From: Solwaraspora sp. WMMD791
GTDB lineage: Bacteria > Actinomycetota > Actinomycetes > Mycobacteriales > Micromonosporaceae
NCBI RefSeq assembly: GCF_029581195.1
Contig: NZ_CP120737.1
Location: 5,805,001 to 5,869,000, forward strand
DNA length: 64,000 nt
Direction: 5' to 3'
The notes under the pieces are model-generated. The model made no database searches. It was given only the letters and a program-made list of their open reading frames with translations, and had not been told where the DNA came from. Every line of letters begins with the position of its first letter. Position 1 is the stretch's first letter. The position numbers and the translations under genes were made by a program. Shown piece after piece: positions 30,301-39,384 of the stretch.

Positions 30301-31192
30301 ACTCGCTCATCGGCCCGACGGTGACCTGGCGGGTGCGGACAGCCTCGACGAGCTGCGGAAAACGGAGCAGGCTCGCGTAGAAGTCGGCACGGACGCCCAG
30401 GACGACGACCATTGCGTCCGCACCGGTGGCCAGCTCGGCGAGCATGCCGACGAACTGCTGTTGGGCGGCGGCGGCGGTGGTCAACGCCTCCTCGAACTGG
30501 TCGATGATCACGACGGTGCCCGGCGCGGGCCGGCCGGTGCGTTGCAGTTGCTCGCGAAGGGTCTGCACCGGCTCGGCGGTGGGCGTGAGGAGTAGCGGTC
30601 CGGTCGTCCTGGTGGTGTCGTCGGGCTGGGATCGCAGGGCCGGTACGAGCCCGGCCTGCAGCAGTGACGACTTACCCGCCCCGGAAGCGCCTACCACGAC
30701 CACGATTCCGCCGCCCGCGTCCAGCGCGGAGTGGACCTCGGCCACCAGCGCGGCGGTGAGGTGGGCGCGGCCGTGGAACCAGTCCGCGTCCTCGGATCGG
30801 TATGCTGCCAGCCCGCGGTACGGTGTCGGCCCGTCCGGCCTGCGGCCCGGCTCCTGGCGTACCCGGTGCCATGCCGCGTTCCATTGCTCGACGAGTTCGT
30901 GGTCGCTGACCCCGCACGCTGCGAGTACGGCGTTGAACAGCTCTCCGGAGGCCAGCGACGGCAGGCCGCGTCCGGCGAACCAGTCACCAACCGTACTGTG
31001 CGCGCCACGGACACCTACTCTCCCGGCGACCTGGCGCACTGTGACGCCGGCGGCCACCCGCAGCCTGGTCAGTTCGCGGGCGAAGTCCCTGCGGGTGTCG
31101 ATGGCGGCGGGGTCGATGAACCGTTCGGAGCGACCAACGGATGACGAGGGGTACGGATCCGAAGGGTCTGGTTGTCGCCGGCGGTCGGCCAT
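27326..31192 (-). CDS. HTH-STAND NTPase with 14 WD40 repeats (nSTAND1 type)
   Basis: 1288 aa. An XRE-type helix-turn-helix lies at residues ~35-80 (FARELTRLRVAAGVTVRQVA). The STAND NTPase follows, with Walker A VGASGAGKSS near 167 and Walker B VVIIDQFEEAL near 240, then winged-helix/helical regions, one transmembrane helix (~541-562) and 14 WD40 repeats (~634-1262), enough for two seven-bladed propellers. It ends ...LTEAEWRQYVPDLHYDPPC, a common C-terminus of this family. ATG at 31190-31192 has a GGAGGG site. The WD40 propellers probably sense a ligand that triggers oligomerisation of the NTPase. Related STAND proteins act in signalling and antiphage defence; a role here is unproven. Confidence 0.88.
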   Translation of the reverse strand: MADRRRQPDPSDPYPSSSVGRSERFIDPAAIDTRRDFARELTRLRVAAGVTVRQVAGRVGVRGAHSTVGDWFAGRGLPSLASGELFNAVLAACGVSDHELVEQWNAAWHRVRQEPGRRPDGPTPYRGLAAYRSEDADWFHGRAHLTAALVAEVHSALDAGGGIVVVVGASGAGKSSLLQAGLVPALRSQPDDTTRTTGPLLLTPTAEPVQTLREQLQRTGRPAPGTVVIIDQFEEALTTAAAAQQQFVGMLAELATGADAMVVVLGVRADFYASLLRFPQLVEAVRTRQVTVGPMSESELREAIVEPARRSGVDVDDALVELLLREVSPENRTSTGAHDPGVLPLLSHALHATWQYERGKQLTVESYRRAGTLDGALAATADEVYQSLDPRQKRLARRLLLNLVQVSIDAADTRRRMTIRAFEAIFEASELADGRAVLDRFVSQRLVTVDAETLTITHEALLTAWPTLQDWIDNDRADLIIGQRLDAAAANWQAEARDPATLYRGVKLTAAQDWAEQHAPDVSPLTREFINASSVHARRRTRALYQVVAALIVLTLTTATLAVYAFDQRSRAESRSREAVRQRNEAMSRLIAGRADRVRDSDPALAMQLSLAAYEIAETVEARSSLLDAAVTPEVARSHAFVAAAQAVAISPDERLLAAVGADGAVRLWDATVRPPALMDDVPVAQSPSALYSVAFSPDGKLLAAAGADKVIHLLQASAATHRFRSVGEIVGPESTIYSLAFSPDGRTLAAGGADRLIHRWTVADPERPVVLPELHGSADTVQSVAWHPLGTMLAAAGGDGAVRLWRIDGGAAATPLGPFPSGHAGRITAVAFSPDGQRIASASTDKSAQVWRLAHPDPPVLERVLTGHTSWVNTVAFGPDGRTVATGSSDRTLNLHDLSSGAVTATLPHPAPVTGVAMGHDGHSLVTSGIDGVVRFWRYPGPVLRGAADTIFNLAVAGPLLASASRDGTVSLWDIEQVRQPEPVGTPLRSQTPHEELAATVAVSPDGTLLAAATRAGAVRLWDISEPAAPRLFDRALEGPEALVQALAFTADGAVLAAGGDDGDIHLWSVADPARAHPAGTIEGNTAIVLSLATSPDSTLLAATTTDADVRMFDISDPRHPVPTGRALTGFTGYAQSVAFSPDGRRIAAGSADRTIRIWDLSEPGRPTPVGSPVTGPVGGVLAVVFSPDGHTLAAASIDGAVWLWALDEPGPPRPVAVLNRATDAVNAVTFTSDGRGLAAAGTDGTIRLWDVEPARVASWICSAAGDPLTEAEWRQYVPDLHYDPPC

Positions 31193-31208
31193 GGTGCGCC
31201 CTCCTCGC

Positions 31209-31259
31209 GGACTGCGTCGCATCGACAACGTAAAGTATCGATGCGATGACTCGCAGTCC
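31209..31259. promoter_or_regulatory. nested dyad centred on the STAND gene -10 box
   Basis: Inner perfect 9-bp arms TCGCATCGA (31217-31225) and TCGATGCGA (31238-31246), 12 bp apart, enclose the minus-strand -10 box TACTTT (31232-31237). Outer arms GGACTGCG (31209-31216) and CGCAGTCC (31252-31259) are also perfect complements. The start codon is ~33 nt downstream of the expected transcription start. Confidence 0.6.
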
Positions 31260-31329
31260 CCCGTGGGGCGAGTTGTGTGACCGCTGTCGGAACCCGTGGA
31301 CGTCGACCGGTCTACCTGACGGCGGGTTC

Positions 31330-32928
<1,599 letters not shown>

Positions 32929-33054
32929 ACCGCGGATGGTATCGACGCACGGGGCGTCGGGCAGGTGCGGCCGGTGTGCGGTTCGCCTCAACCCGCTCGG
33001 TGCTCCGGTGCGACGGCGACGTTTCCTGGTTGTTGTCCGGTTCGTTACCCCACC

Positions 33055-33612
33055 GTGACGATGTTCGGAGTCGCGCTGTTCGCAGCCGGTCTGACGGTGC
33101 TGCTGGTCATGTGGCCGATGCTGCGCCCGGCCCGGCCCGCCACCGAGGCGTGGACGGTGGACCCGGCCACCGGGGTATGGACGGTCGACGAGGCCACCGG
33201 GGCGTGGACCGTCGACGAGGCAGGCCCGCCTGCCGATCGATGGCGGGGCGGCCGGCGACCCGCGCCCCGGCACCGGCGGGGTGGGCGTCGCCGCGCCGGG
33301 CGGGCCGGGCTGCCACGTCGCCGCGTACCGGCGGGTGTGGCCGCGACCGCGACGGTGCCCCGGCAGCGGCGTGGTGGCCGGGGTGCCGACGACATCCCGC
33401 CCCGGCAGGGCGTGGTGGGCATCGTCGGTACGCCGCCGGAAGGTACCCCGCCGACCGGACCTGTGCCGACTGGACCTGTGCCGACTGGACCTGTGCCACC
33501 TGTGCCGACCGGACCGCCGCCGGCCACCGTGCCGGTGATCGGTACGACGGTCGCCGGTACCCCGTACCGGGGCGTCGCACCCGTACCGGACGGTTCCCGT
33601 CAGTTTCCGTGA
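33055..33612 (+). CDS. single-pass membrane protein with WTVD repeats and Pro-rich tail
   Basis: 185 aa. N-terminal transmembrane helix ([20 protein letters not shown]), then three tandem 9-residue repeats of the form A/V-WTVD-x-ATG, an Arg-rich region, and a Pro-rich tail containing 15-bp DNA repeats coding GPVPT. Start GTG 33055 or ATG 33061. Low-complexity, no known domain. Lies between accD and birA; conservation outside the membrane helix is doubtful. Confidence 0.55.
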   Translation: MTMFGVALFAAGLTVLLVMWPMLRPARPATEAWTVDPATGVWTVDEATGAWTVDEAGPPADRWRGGRRPAPRHRRGGRRRAGRAGLPRRRVPAGVAATATVPRQRRGGRGADDIPPRQGVVGIVGTPPEGTPPTGPVPTGPVPTGPVPPVPTGPPPATVPVIGTTVAGTPYRGVAPVPDGSRQFP

Positions 33613-33632
33613 TCGCGCCGTAGGCTGGGCGG

Positions 33633-34670
33633 ATGTCCGCTTCGCCGTACACCGATCTGGACCGCCCGCCGCTCGATCAGCGCGGGCTGCGCCGGGCGTT
33701 GGTCGTCCCTGGTGGACTCTGGACGGACCTGGAGGTCCGGCCGGTGACCAGGTCGACGAACATCGACGTGCTGGCGGCGGCACGGGCCGGAGCGGCCGAG
33801 GGTCTGGTGGTGGCGGCGGAACAACAGACTGCCGGGCGGGGGCGGCTCGGCCGCGACTGGATCTCGCCGCCCCGCGCCGGGTTGGCGGTGAGCCTGCTGC
33901 TGCGTCCGGCGCTGGCCCGGCCCTCGCGGGGCTGGCCGGCGGTGCCGCCGGCCCGGTACGGCTGGTTGCCGCTGCTGGCCGGCGTCGCGTTGGCCGAGGC
34001 GGTGTCCCGACTGGCCGAGTTGCCGGCCCGGCTGAAATGGCCCAACGATCTGCTGATCGGGGAGGCGAAGTGCGCGGGAATCCTCGCCGAGGCGGCACCG
34101 GTCGGACCGGCCGCCCTCGCCGCCCCGGCGGCGCCACGGGAGGCACCGCAGCCGGAGGCGTCGCAGACCGGCGGGGCCCCGGCGGTGGTGCTGGGTATCG
34201 GGTTGAACGTGACGCTGCGTGCCAACGAGCTGCCGCCGTCGGGCTCCGGCCTGCCGGCCACCTCGCTGCAGTTGGCCGGGGCGGCGGCGACCGACCGCGA
34301 CCCGTTGCTGCGGGCCCTGCTGCGCGGCGTCGAGAGCTGGTACGGGCGGTGGCGGGCTGCCGGTGGCGACCCGACGGCGGCCGGGCTGCGACCGGCGTAC
34401 CTACGGCACTGCGCGACCATCGGCCGTGCGGTCCGGGTGACGCTACCGACCGGGGTGGTCCGGACCGGGGTGGCCGTCACCGTCGACGACGGCGGTCGGC
34501 TGGTGGTCCGGACCGCAGCCGGCGACCTGCCGGTGGCCGCCGGTGACGTGCTGCACGTACGGGCCGCCGACGCGGTGGACGTGCCCGCCGGCGACCTGCC
34601 GGAGGTGCCCGCCGGCGACCTGCCGAAGGCACCCGGACCCGACGCGCCGGGAAACGGTACGCGCGGTTGA
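33633..34670 (+). CDS. birA: biotin--[acetyl-CoA-carboxylase] ligase
   Basis: 345 aa, without the DNA-binding domain of E. coli BirA (monofunctional). The catalytic core shows [34 protein letters not shown] (biotinyl-AMP loop GRGRLGR), [20 protein letters not shown] and VLGIGLNV. The C-terminal SH3-like domain is followed by a short AGDLPEVP repeat. ATG follows TAGGCT by 6 nt (leaderless). It biotinylates the AccA EAMKMEQ lysine encoded at 14596. Confidence 0.93.
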   Translation: MSASPYTDLDRPPLDQRGLRRALVVPGGLWTDLEVRPVTRSTNIDVLAAARAGAAEGLVVAAEQQTAGRGRLGRDWISPPRAGLAVSLLLRPALARPSRGWPAVPPARYGWLPLLAGVALAEAVSRLAELPARLKWPNDLLIGEAKCAGILAEAAPVGPAALAAPAAPREAPQPEASQTGGAPAVVLGIGLNVTLRANELPPSGSGLPATSLQLAGAAATDRDPLLRALLRGVESWYGRWRAAGGDPTAAGLRPAYLRHCATIGRAVRVTLPTGVVRTGVAVTVDDGGRLVVRTAAGDLPVAAGDVLHVRAADAVDVPAGDLPEVPAGDLPKAPGPDAPGNGTRG

Positions 34671-34765
34671 CCGTCGCGGTGGCGGGAAGCCGCTACGGTC
34701 TTGCCGGCGCCGGTGTGCGGCGCGCCGGCCGGGCCGACGGCCCGGCTGTGGGCGAGGAGGTTGGC

Positions 34766-35353
34766 GTGGCGTTTCCCGAGGACATGCTCACCGATGACGA
34801 GCATGTCGTGTTGCATCTGCACCCGCACTGGAAGGCCCTGGTGGGGCCGGTAGCCGTGCTGGTGCTCGCGGTGGCCGCCGTGGTGGCCGGGTTCCTGTTG
34901 CTGCCCGCCGGCACCGGCGGCACCGTCGCGCTGTACGCGATCGCCGTCGCCGGGCTGGTGGCCGTGTCGTGGCTGACGGTCCGCCCGTTCCTGATCTGGC
35001 GGACCACCCACTACGTCTTCACCAACGAGCGGGTGGTGCTGCAGCACGGGGTCTTCTCCCGGGAACGGCGGGACATCCCGCTGAACCGGGTCAACGACCA
35101 CTCGATGAGCCAGCGGTTCAGCGAGCGGCTGCTGGGCTGCGGCACGTTGACGATCGAGTCCGCCGGGGAGCGGGGGCAGACGGTGCTGGCCGACATTCCC
35201 GGCGTGGGTCGGGTGCAGACCACGTTGTACGAACTCGTGGAGAACCACCACGACCGGCACAGTCTCGGTGACGGCGAGATGCGGGAGATCCTCGAGGAGG
35301 TCCGCCAGGACCGGGGCCAGGACCGGGTCGACGACACTCCGGCGGCCACCTGA
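34766..35353 (+). CDS. PH domain-containing membrane protein
   Basis: 195 aa. GTG at 34766 has AGGAGG 5 nt upstream. Two hydrophobic helices (LVGPVAVLVLAVAAVVAGFLLL and GTVALYAIAVAGLVAVSWLTV) precede a bacterial PH domain (bPH2) with the hallmark HYVFTNERVVLQHGVFSRERRDIPLNRVNDHSM. A short acidic C-terminal helix follows. Likely membrane-associated scaffold; conserved next to birA in actinobacteria. Confidence 0.87.
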   Translation: MAFPEDMLTDDEHVVLHLHPHWKALVGPVAVLVLAVAAVVAGFLLLPAGTGGTVALYAIAVAGLVAVSWLTVRPFLIWRTTHYVFTNERVVLQHGVFSRERRDIPLNRVNDHSMSQRFSERLLGCGTLTIESAGERGQTVLADIPGVGRVQTTLYELVENHHDRHSLGDGEMREILEEVRQDRGQDRVDDTPAAT

Positions 35354-35401
35354 CCCGCTGGGCGATCCTGGCCGGTGCGGCCTCCGCGCCGACCGGGCCC
35401 C

Positions 35402-35453
35402 GGCCTGACGCGGTCCGGGTCAGGTCACCCGGCCTGACGCGGTCCGGGTCAGG
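35402..35453. repeat. 23-bp direct repeat, each copy a hairpin, at a convergent gene end
   Basis: Identical 23-bp copies at 35402-35424 and 35431-35453, each containing CCTGAC / GTCAGG arms. They separate the PH-domain gene from the MaoC-like gene, whose stop codon (35420-35422) lies in the first copy and whose last residues are encoded by the second. Probably a duplicated terminator. Confidence 0.6.
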
Positions 35454-35944
35454 CCGGGGCCGTCGTCGCGCAGCGCGAACCAGCCGCGGAACCTGGTGCG
35501 CAGCACCTCACGTTCGGGGCGGTCGTAGGTGTCGAGCCGGGTCAGCGACCCGACCAGGGTCACCGTGCCGAGACCCGGCCGGGCGTGGGACAGCCGACGA
35601 CTGAGCACGTCGAGGCGACCGGCCAGCCGGTCACCGGCGTACACCGGTGCCAGCCAGCGCAGTTCCTCCAACCCGGGGGAGGCGTCGGCGGCCGCCCGGG
35701 AGAGCACCGCGTCCACGTAGGCCCGCATGAACAGGCTGACGGTGAAGAAGCCGCTGGCGATCAATGCCCCGTGGTGGCTGGCCCGGGCCAGCCGCGCGTC
35801 GACGTGGTACCACTGCGGGTCGAACCGTTGCGCGAAGCTGACCATCTCGCTGCCGTCGACCGTGGTGACGCCGAGGTCGAAGGATCCGCCAGGGGCGAGG
35901 TCCTCGAAGAACAGTTCGGCGTCAGCACCGGTGCCGGAGCGCAC
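35420..35944 (-). CDS. MaoC-like acyl dehydratase
   Basis: 174 aa hot-dog fold protein. The MaoC signature region FDPQWYHVDARLARASHHGALIASGFFTVSLFMR carries the catalytic Asp and His of R-specific hydratases. It follows a typical N-terminus LFFEDLAPGGSFDLGVTTV, and the family-typical LRWLAPVYAGDRL is present. Predicted to hydrate an enoyl-thioester or act as a thioesterase-like domain; substrate unknown. Immediately downstream of a GtrA gene (8 bp gap) on the same strand. Confidence 0.82.
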   Translation of the reverse strand: MRSGTGADAELFFEDLAPGGSFDLGVTTVDGSEMVSFAQRFDPQWYHVDARLARASHHGALIASGFFTVSLFMRAYVDAVLSRAAADASPGLEELRWLAPVYAGDRLAGRLDVLSRRLSHARPGLGTVTLVGSLTRLDTYDRPEREVLRTRFRGWFALRDDGPGLTRTASGRVT

Positions 35945-35952
35945 GACGTGGG

Positions 35953-36582
35953 TCAGTGGGGGGCCGGGCGGGACGCCGCTGTGGCGATCTCCGCGGGATG
36001 GCGGGCCTCGCCCGGTTCGGCCAGCAGCGCGGGGCTGTCCGGCACCTGAACCGACGCCGACAACTGCGGGTCGCGGTGCAGTTGCTGCGGGACACGGCCG
36101 GTCGGCTGCGCCGGGTCGCTCGGGGCGGGTCCGCCAGCGGTCGCCCGAGGTGCCGGCCGGAAGACAAACGTCCGATATGCCCAGAATCGGAAGATGGTGC
36201 CGAGGACCAGTCCGACGATCTTGATGATGTTCAGCGCCAGCAGCCCGTGGATGGAGAAGCCGTACTTCGCCAGGGCCAGGATCCCGACCTCGATCAGCAG
36301 GCCGGTGATGTTGAACAGGAAGAAGAGCACGTACTCCCGCTGGAGCGCCGACTTGGGCCGGTCCCGGTAGGTCCAGTACCGGTTCATGAAGTACGAGCTG
36401 GTGGTCGCCACGATGGCCGCGACCACCGTCGCCTTCAACTGGCCGTCGCTGAGTACGGTCAGTGCCAGCGCGTTGAACACCGCGAAGTTGATCACCGTAT
36501 TGATGCCACCGACGGTGCCGAACTTGACGACCTCGCGGACGAACTTCTGCCAGCGCTCGGGCAGAAGGTTGAGTACTCGCAT
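35953..36582 (-). CDS. GtrA family membrane protein 1
   Basis: 209 aa with four transmembrane helices and the GtrA hallmarks VKFGTVGGINTVINFAVFNAL and FMNRYWTYRDRPKSALQREYVLFFLFN, plus LGTIFRFWAYRTFVF. A 60-residue Pro/Ala-rich cytoplasmic tail follows. GtrA proteins are thought to flip polyprenyl-phosphate-linked sugars for cell-surface glycan modification. ATG follows TATGGT by 6 nt. Paralogue of the next gene upstream. Confidence 0.88.
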   Translation of the reverse strand: MRVLNLLPERWQKFVREVVKFGTVGGINTVINFAVFNALALTVLSDGQLKATVVAAIVATTSSYFMNRYWTYRDRPKSALQREYVLFFLFNITGLLIEVGILALAKYGFSIHGLLALNIIKIVGLVLGTIFRFWAYRTFVFRPAPRATAGGPAPSDPAQPTGRVPQQLHRDPQLSASVQVPDSPALLAEPGEARHPAEIATAASRPAPH

Positions 36583-36650
36583 CAGATCACCATACGGTAG
36601 TTCGGTCCCCCACTCGGGTCGACCGGCGATCAGCCCCGCGCGACGTGCGG

Positions 36651-37187
36651 TTACTCACGTTCGGTCGCCGCCGCCGGGACCACGGCCGCGGTGGTGCCGA
36701 CGAACACGAACCGGCGGTAGGACCAGAACCGGAACAGGGTGCCCAGCGCGACCCCGACGACGTTGGCCGCGATGTTGTCCGCCAGCAGGGTGCGGAACAC
36801 CTCCGGCCAGATGCTGCCCAGCCCGTAGTGGCTGATGGCCAGACAGCCGAGGCCGATGCCCAGACCGACGGCGTTGAAGAAGAAGTAGAGCCCGTACTCC
36901 CGGGCGAGCCCGGACCGGCCCCGGTGCCGCCAGGTCCAGAACCGGTTGCCGACGAAGGCCACCGAGGCGGCCACCACCGTCGACAGCGTCTTGGCGGTCA
37001 GCGGCCCCAGCCCGAGCACGCTGGCGGCGACGTTGAACAGAACGATGTCGATGACGAAGGCGATTCCGCCCACGATGCCGAACTTGCCCAGCTCGCGTAC
37101 CAGTTGACCGAACCGGTCGCGGAGCCGGTGGATCAACCCTGGAGGGGAGGCGGGCGCGGATGGCTCGCCGGTGGCGGACACGGACAC
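36651..37187 (-). CDS. GtrA family membrane protein 2
   Basis: 178 aa with four helices: LGKFGIVGGIAFVIDIVLFNVA, ASVAFVGNRFWTWRHRGRSG, LYFFFNAVGLGIGLGCLAI and GTLFRFWSYRRFVF. GTG at 37185-37187 was chosen because TACGCT lies 7 nt upstream (leaderless). It shares the domain and many motifs with its neighbour at 35953, indicating duplication. No glycosyltransferase gene is adjacent. Confidence 0.86.
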   Translation of the reverse strand: MSVSATGEPSAPASPPGLIHRLRDRFGQLVRELGKFGIVGGIAFVIDIVLFNVAASVLGLGPLTAKTLSTVVAASVAFVGNRFWTWRHRGRSGLAREYGLYFFFNAVGLGIGLGCLAISHYGLGSIWPEVFRTLLADNIAANVVGVALGTLFRFWSYRRFVFVGTTAAVVPAAATERE

Positions 37188-37359
37188 GGCCCCGAGCGTA
37201 GCGGGTGCCACCCCTGAAGTGGTGGACGGCACCGGTATTGGCGTCCGCGCCAACTACTTTCGGTAGTCGCTGTTCCGGGCGGCCGACGACCGGAAGATTG
37301 TGCGTAGAACTGCGCGTGGGAGCGAGAAACAGCTCGTCAGATTGCATTTGTCGACGTCT

Positions 37360-37375
37360 TGTGCAGTTCTTCACA
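37360..37375. promoter_or_regulatory. Crp/GlxR-like binding site upstream of pckG
   Basis: TGTGCAGTTCTTCACA fits the TGTG-N8-CACA core of Crp/GlxR family sites; flanking bases extend the dyad to CTTGTG / CACAAG. Its centre is about 53 bp upstream of the start predicted from the TACCCT -10 box. Confidence 0.5.
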
Positions 37376-37438
37376 AGCTCCCCGGCTGTCCTGAACGGTC
37401 GATCGGTTTACCCTGAGTCCAACTCCCGGACCTGTATC

Positions 37439-37466
37439 CCGGCGGTTGGACCAGTCCAACCGCCGG
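37439..37466. promoter_or_regulatory. perfect 28-bp inverted repeat in the pckG leader
   Basis: 13-bp arms beginning CCGGCGGTTGGAC with a 2-bp centre, about 50 bp before the pckG ATG. It could be a repressor operator or an RNA hairpin. Confidence 0.6.
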
Positions 37467-37516
37467 TGCGGTGCACTCCAGGAACGAGGTCAGCGCCGAC
37501 CATCGAGGAGATCGCC

Positions 37517-39364
37517 ATGACTGCAACGGCCACCACGCCCGTACCGTCGAACAGTCCGAGCCCCGCTCCCACCGACCACCCCCGCCTGCTGTCCTGGGTG
37601 CGCGAGATCGCCGCACTGACCACGCCGGACCGCGTGGTCTGGGTCGACGGGTCGACCGCCGAATGGCACCGGCTCACCGACGAACTCGTCGACGCCGGCA
37701 CCCTGGTGCGACTCGACGGCGAACGCCGCCCCAACTCCTTCTGGGCCCGTACCGACCCGACGGACGTCGCCCGCGTCGAGGAACGCACCTTCATCTGCTC
37801 GCCGGACGCCGCCGACGCCGGACCCACCAACAACTGGATGGACCCGGGCGAGATGAAGCGGGTGATGACCGAGCTGTACCGGGGCTGCATGCGGGGCCGG
37901 ACCATGTACGTCGTCCCGTTCTGCATGGGCCCGCTGGACGCGCCGTCGCCGATGTTCGGGGTGGAGATCACCGACAGCGCGTACGTCGTCGCCTCGATGC
38001 GGATCATGACGAGGATGGGCGCCGAGGTGCTCGCCGCGATGGGCGACGACGCCGACTTCGTGCCGGCCCTGCACTCGGTCGGCGCCCCGCTCGCGCCGGG
38101 CCAGGCCGACGTGCCGTGGCCGGCCAACGAGACCAAGTACATCTCGCACTTCCCGCAGACCCGGGAGATCTGGTCGTACGGATCCGGCTACGGCGGCAAC
38201 TCGTTGCTCGGCAAGAAGTGCTATGCGCTGCGGATCGCCAGCGTCATGGCCCGCGACGAGGGCTGGCTCGCCGAGCACATGCTGATCCTCAAGCTGACCG
38301 CCCCGGACGGCCGGGTCCGCTACATCGCCGGGGCCTTCCCGTCGGCGTGCGGCAAGACGAACCTGGCGATGCTGGAGCCGACCATCCCCGGCTGGAAGGT
38401 CGAGACGATCGGCGACGACATCGCCTGGATGCGCTTCGGCGACGACGGCCGGCTCTGGGCGGTCAACCCCGAGTACGGGCTCTTCGGCGTCGCCCCCGGC
38501 ACCGACTGGCGCACCAACGCCAATGCCATGCGGACCCTCGACCGGGGCAACAGCATCTTCACCAACGTCGCGCTGACCGACGACCGCGACGTCTGGTGGG
38601 AGGGGATGGGGGAGCCGCCGGCGCACCTGACCGACTGGCGGGGCCAGGACTGGAACCCGGACCGGGGCACCGACGCCGCCCACCCGAACAGCCGGTTCTG
38701 CACCCCGATCACCCAGTGCCCGATCCTGGCCGACGAGTACCACGACCCGCGCGGGGTGCCGATCGACGCGATCCTGTTCGGCGGCCGGCGGCGGACCACC
38801 GTACCGCTGGTCACCGAGGCGCGCGACTGGGTGCACGGCGTCTATCTCGGGGCCACGCTCTCCTCGGAGACCACCGCTGCGGCCACCGGCGAGGTCGGCG
38901 TGGTCCGCCGCGACCCGATGGCGATGCTGCCGTTCATCGGCTACCACGCCGGGGACTACTTTCGGCACTGGATCGAGATGGGCAAGGGCGTCGACGGCGA
39001 CGCGGCCAAGCTGCCCCGGATCTTCTACGTCAACTGGTTCCGCCGCGACGACCAGGGCCGCTTTCTCTGGCCCGGCTTCGGGGAGAACTCCCGGGTGCTC
39101 AAGTGGATCGTCGAGCGACTCGACGGTACGGGCGCGGCGGTCGACACCCCGATCGGCAACGTACCGACCGTCGACGCGTTGGACCTGACCGGCCTGGACG
39201 TCGATCCGGCGGACGTGGCCGCCGCGCTCGCCGTCGACCCGGCGCAGTGGCGGGCGGAACTGCCGCAGATCACCGAATGGTTCGAGCGGTTCGGCGACAA
39301 GCTCCCCGGCGTGCTCTGGGCGGAGCTGGACGCGCTGCGGGCCCGGCTGGACGCCGCCGGGTGA
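37517..39364 (+). CDS. pckG: phosphoenolpyruvate carboxykinase (GTP)
   Basis: 615 aa, full length for the GTP-dependent enzyme that converts oxaloacetate to phosphoenolpyruvate in gluconeogenesis. Visible are YVVPFCMGP, the PEP-carboxykinase P-loop [12 protein letters not shown] near residue 275 (with the hyper-reactive Cys), [11 protein letters not shown] metal-binding aspartates, and [15 protein letters not shown] at 37517 has GAGGAG 6 nt upstream. A long upstream region with a Crp-like site suggests carbon-source control. glpX (49014) is the other gluconeogenic gene in the window. Confidence 0.96.
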   Translation: MTATATTPVPSNSPSPAPTDHPRLLSWVREIAALTTPDRVVWVDGSTAEWHRLTDELVDAGTLVRLDGERRPNSFWARTDPTDVARVEERTFICSPDAADAGPTNNWMDPGEMKRVMTELYRGCMRGRTMYVVPFCMGPLDAPSPMFGVEITDSAYVVASMRIMTRMGAEVLAAMGDDADFVPALHSVGAPLAPGQADVPWPANETKYISHFPQTREIWSYGSGYGGNSLLGKKCYALRIASVMARDEGWLAEHMLILKLTAPDGRVRYIAGAFPSACGKTNLAMLEPTIPGWKVETIGDDIAWMRFGDDGRLWAVNPEYGLFGVAPGTDWRTNANAMRTLDRGNSIFTNVALTDDRDVWWEGMGEPPAHLTDWRGQDWNPDRGTDAAHPNSRFCTPITQCPILADEYHDPRGVPIDAILFGGRRRTTVPLVTEARDWVHGVYLGATLSSETTAAATGEVGVVRRDPMAMLPFIGYHAGDYFRHWIEMGKGVDGDAAKLPRIFYVNWFRRDDQGRFLWPGFGENSRVLKWIVERLDGTGAAVDTPIGNVPTVDALDLTGLDVDPADVAAALAVDPAQWRAELPQITEWFERFGDKLPGVLWAELDALRARLDAAG

Positions 39365-39384
39365 GCGTCGGCTAGCCTGCGCCG

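Larger units (their letters stand above)
37188..37516 (+). promoter_or_regulatory. pckG upstream control region
   Basis: 329 bp, no gene. It holds a TTGGCG-N4-CGCCAA dyad (37238-37253), a Crp-like site (37360-37375), a TACCCT -10 candidate (37409-37414) and a perfect 28-bp inverted repeat in the predicted leader (37439-37466). The GAGGAG site at 37505-37510 precedes the pckG ATG. Confidence 0.5.
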
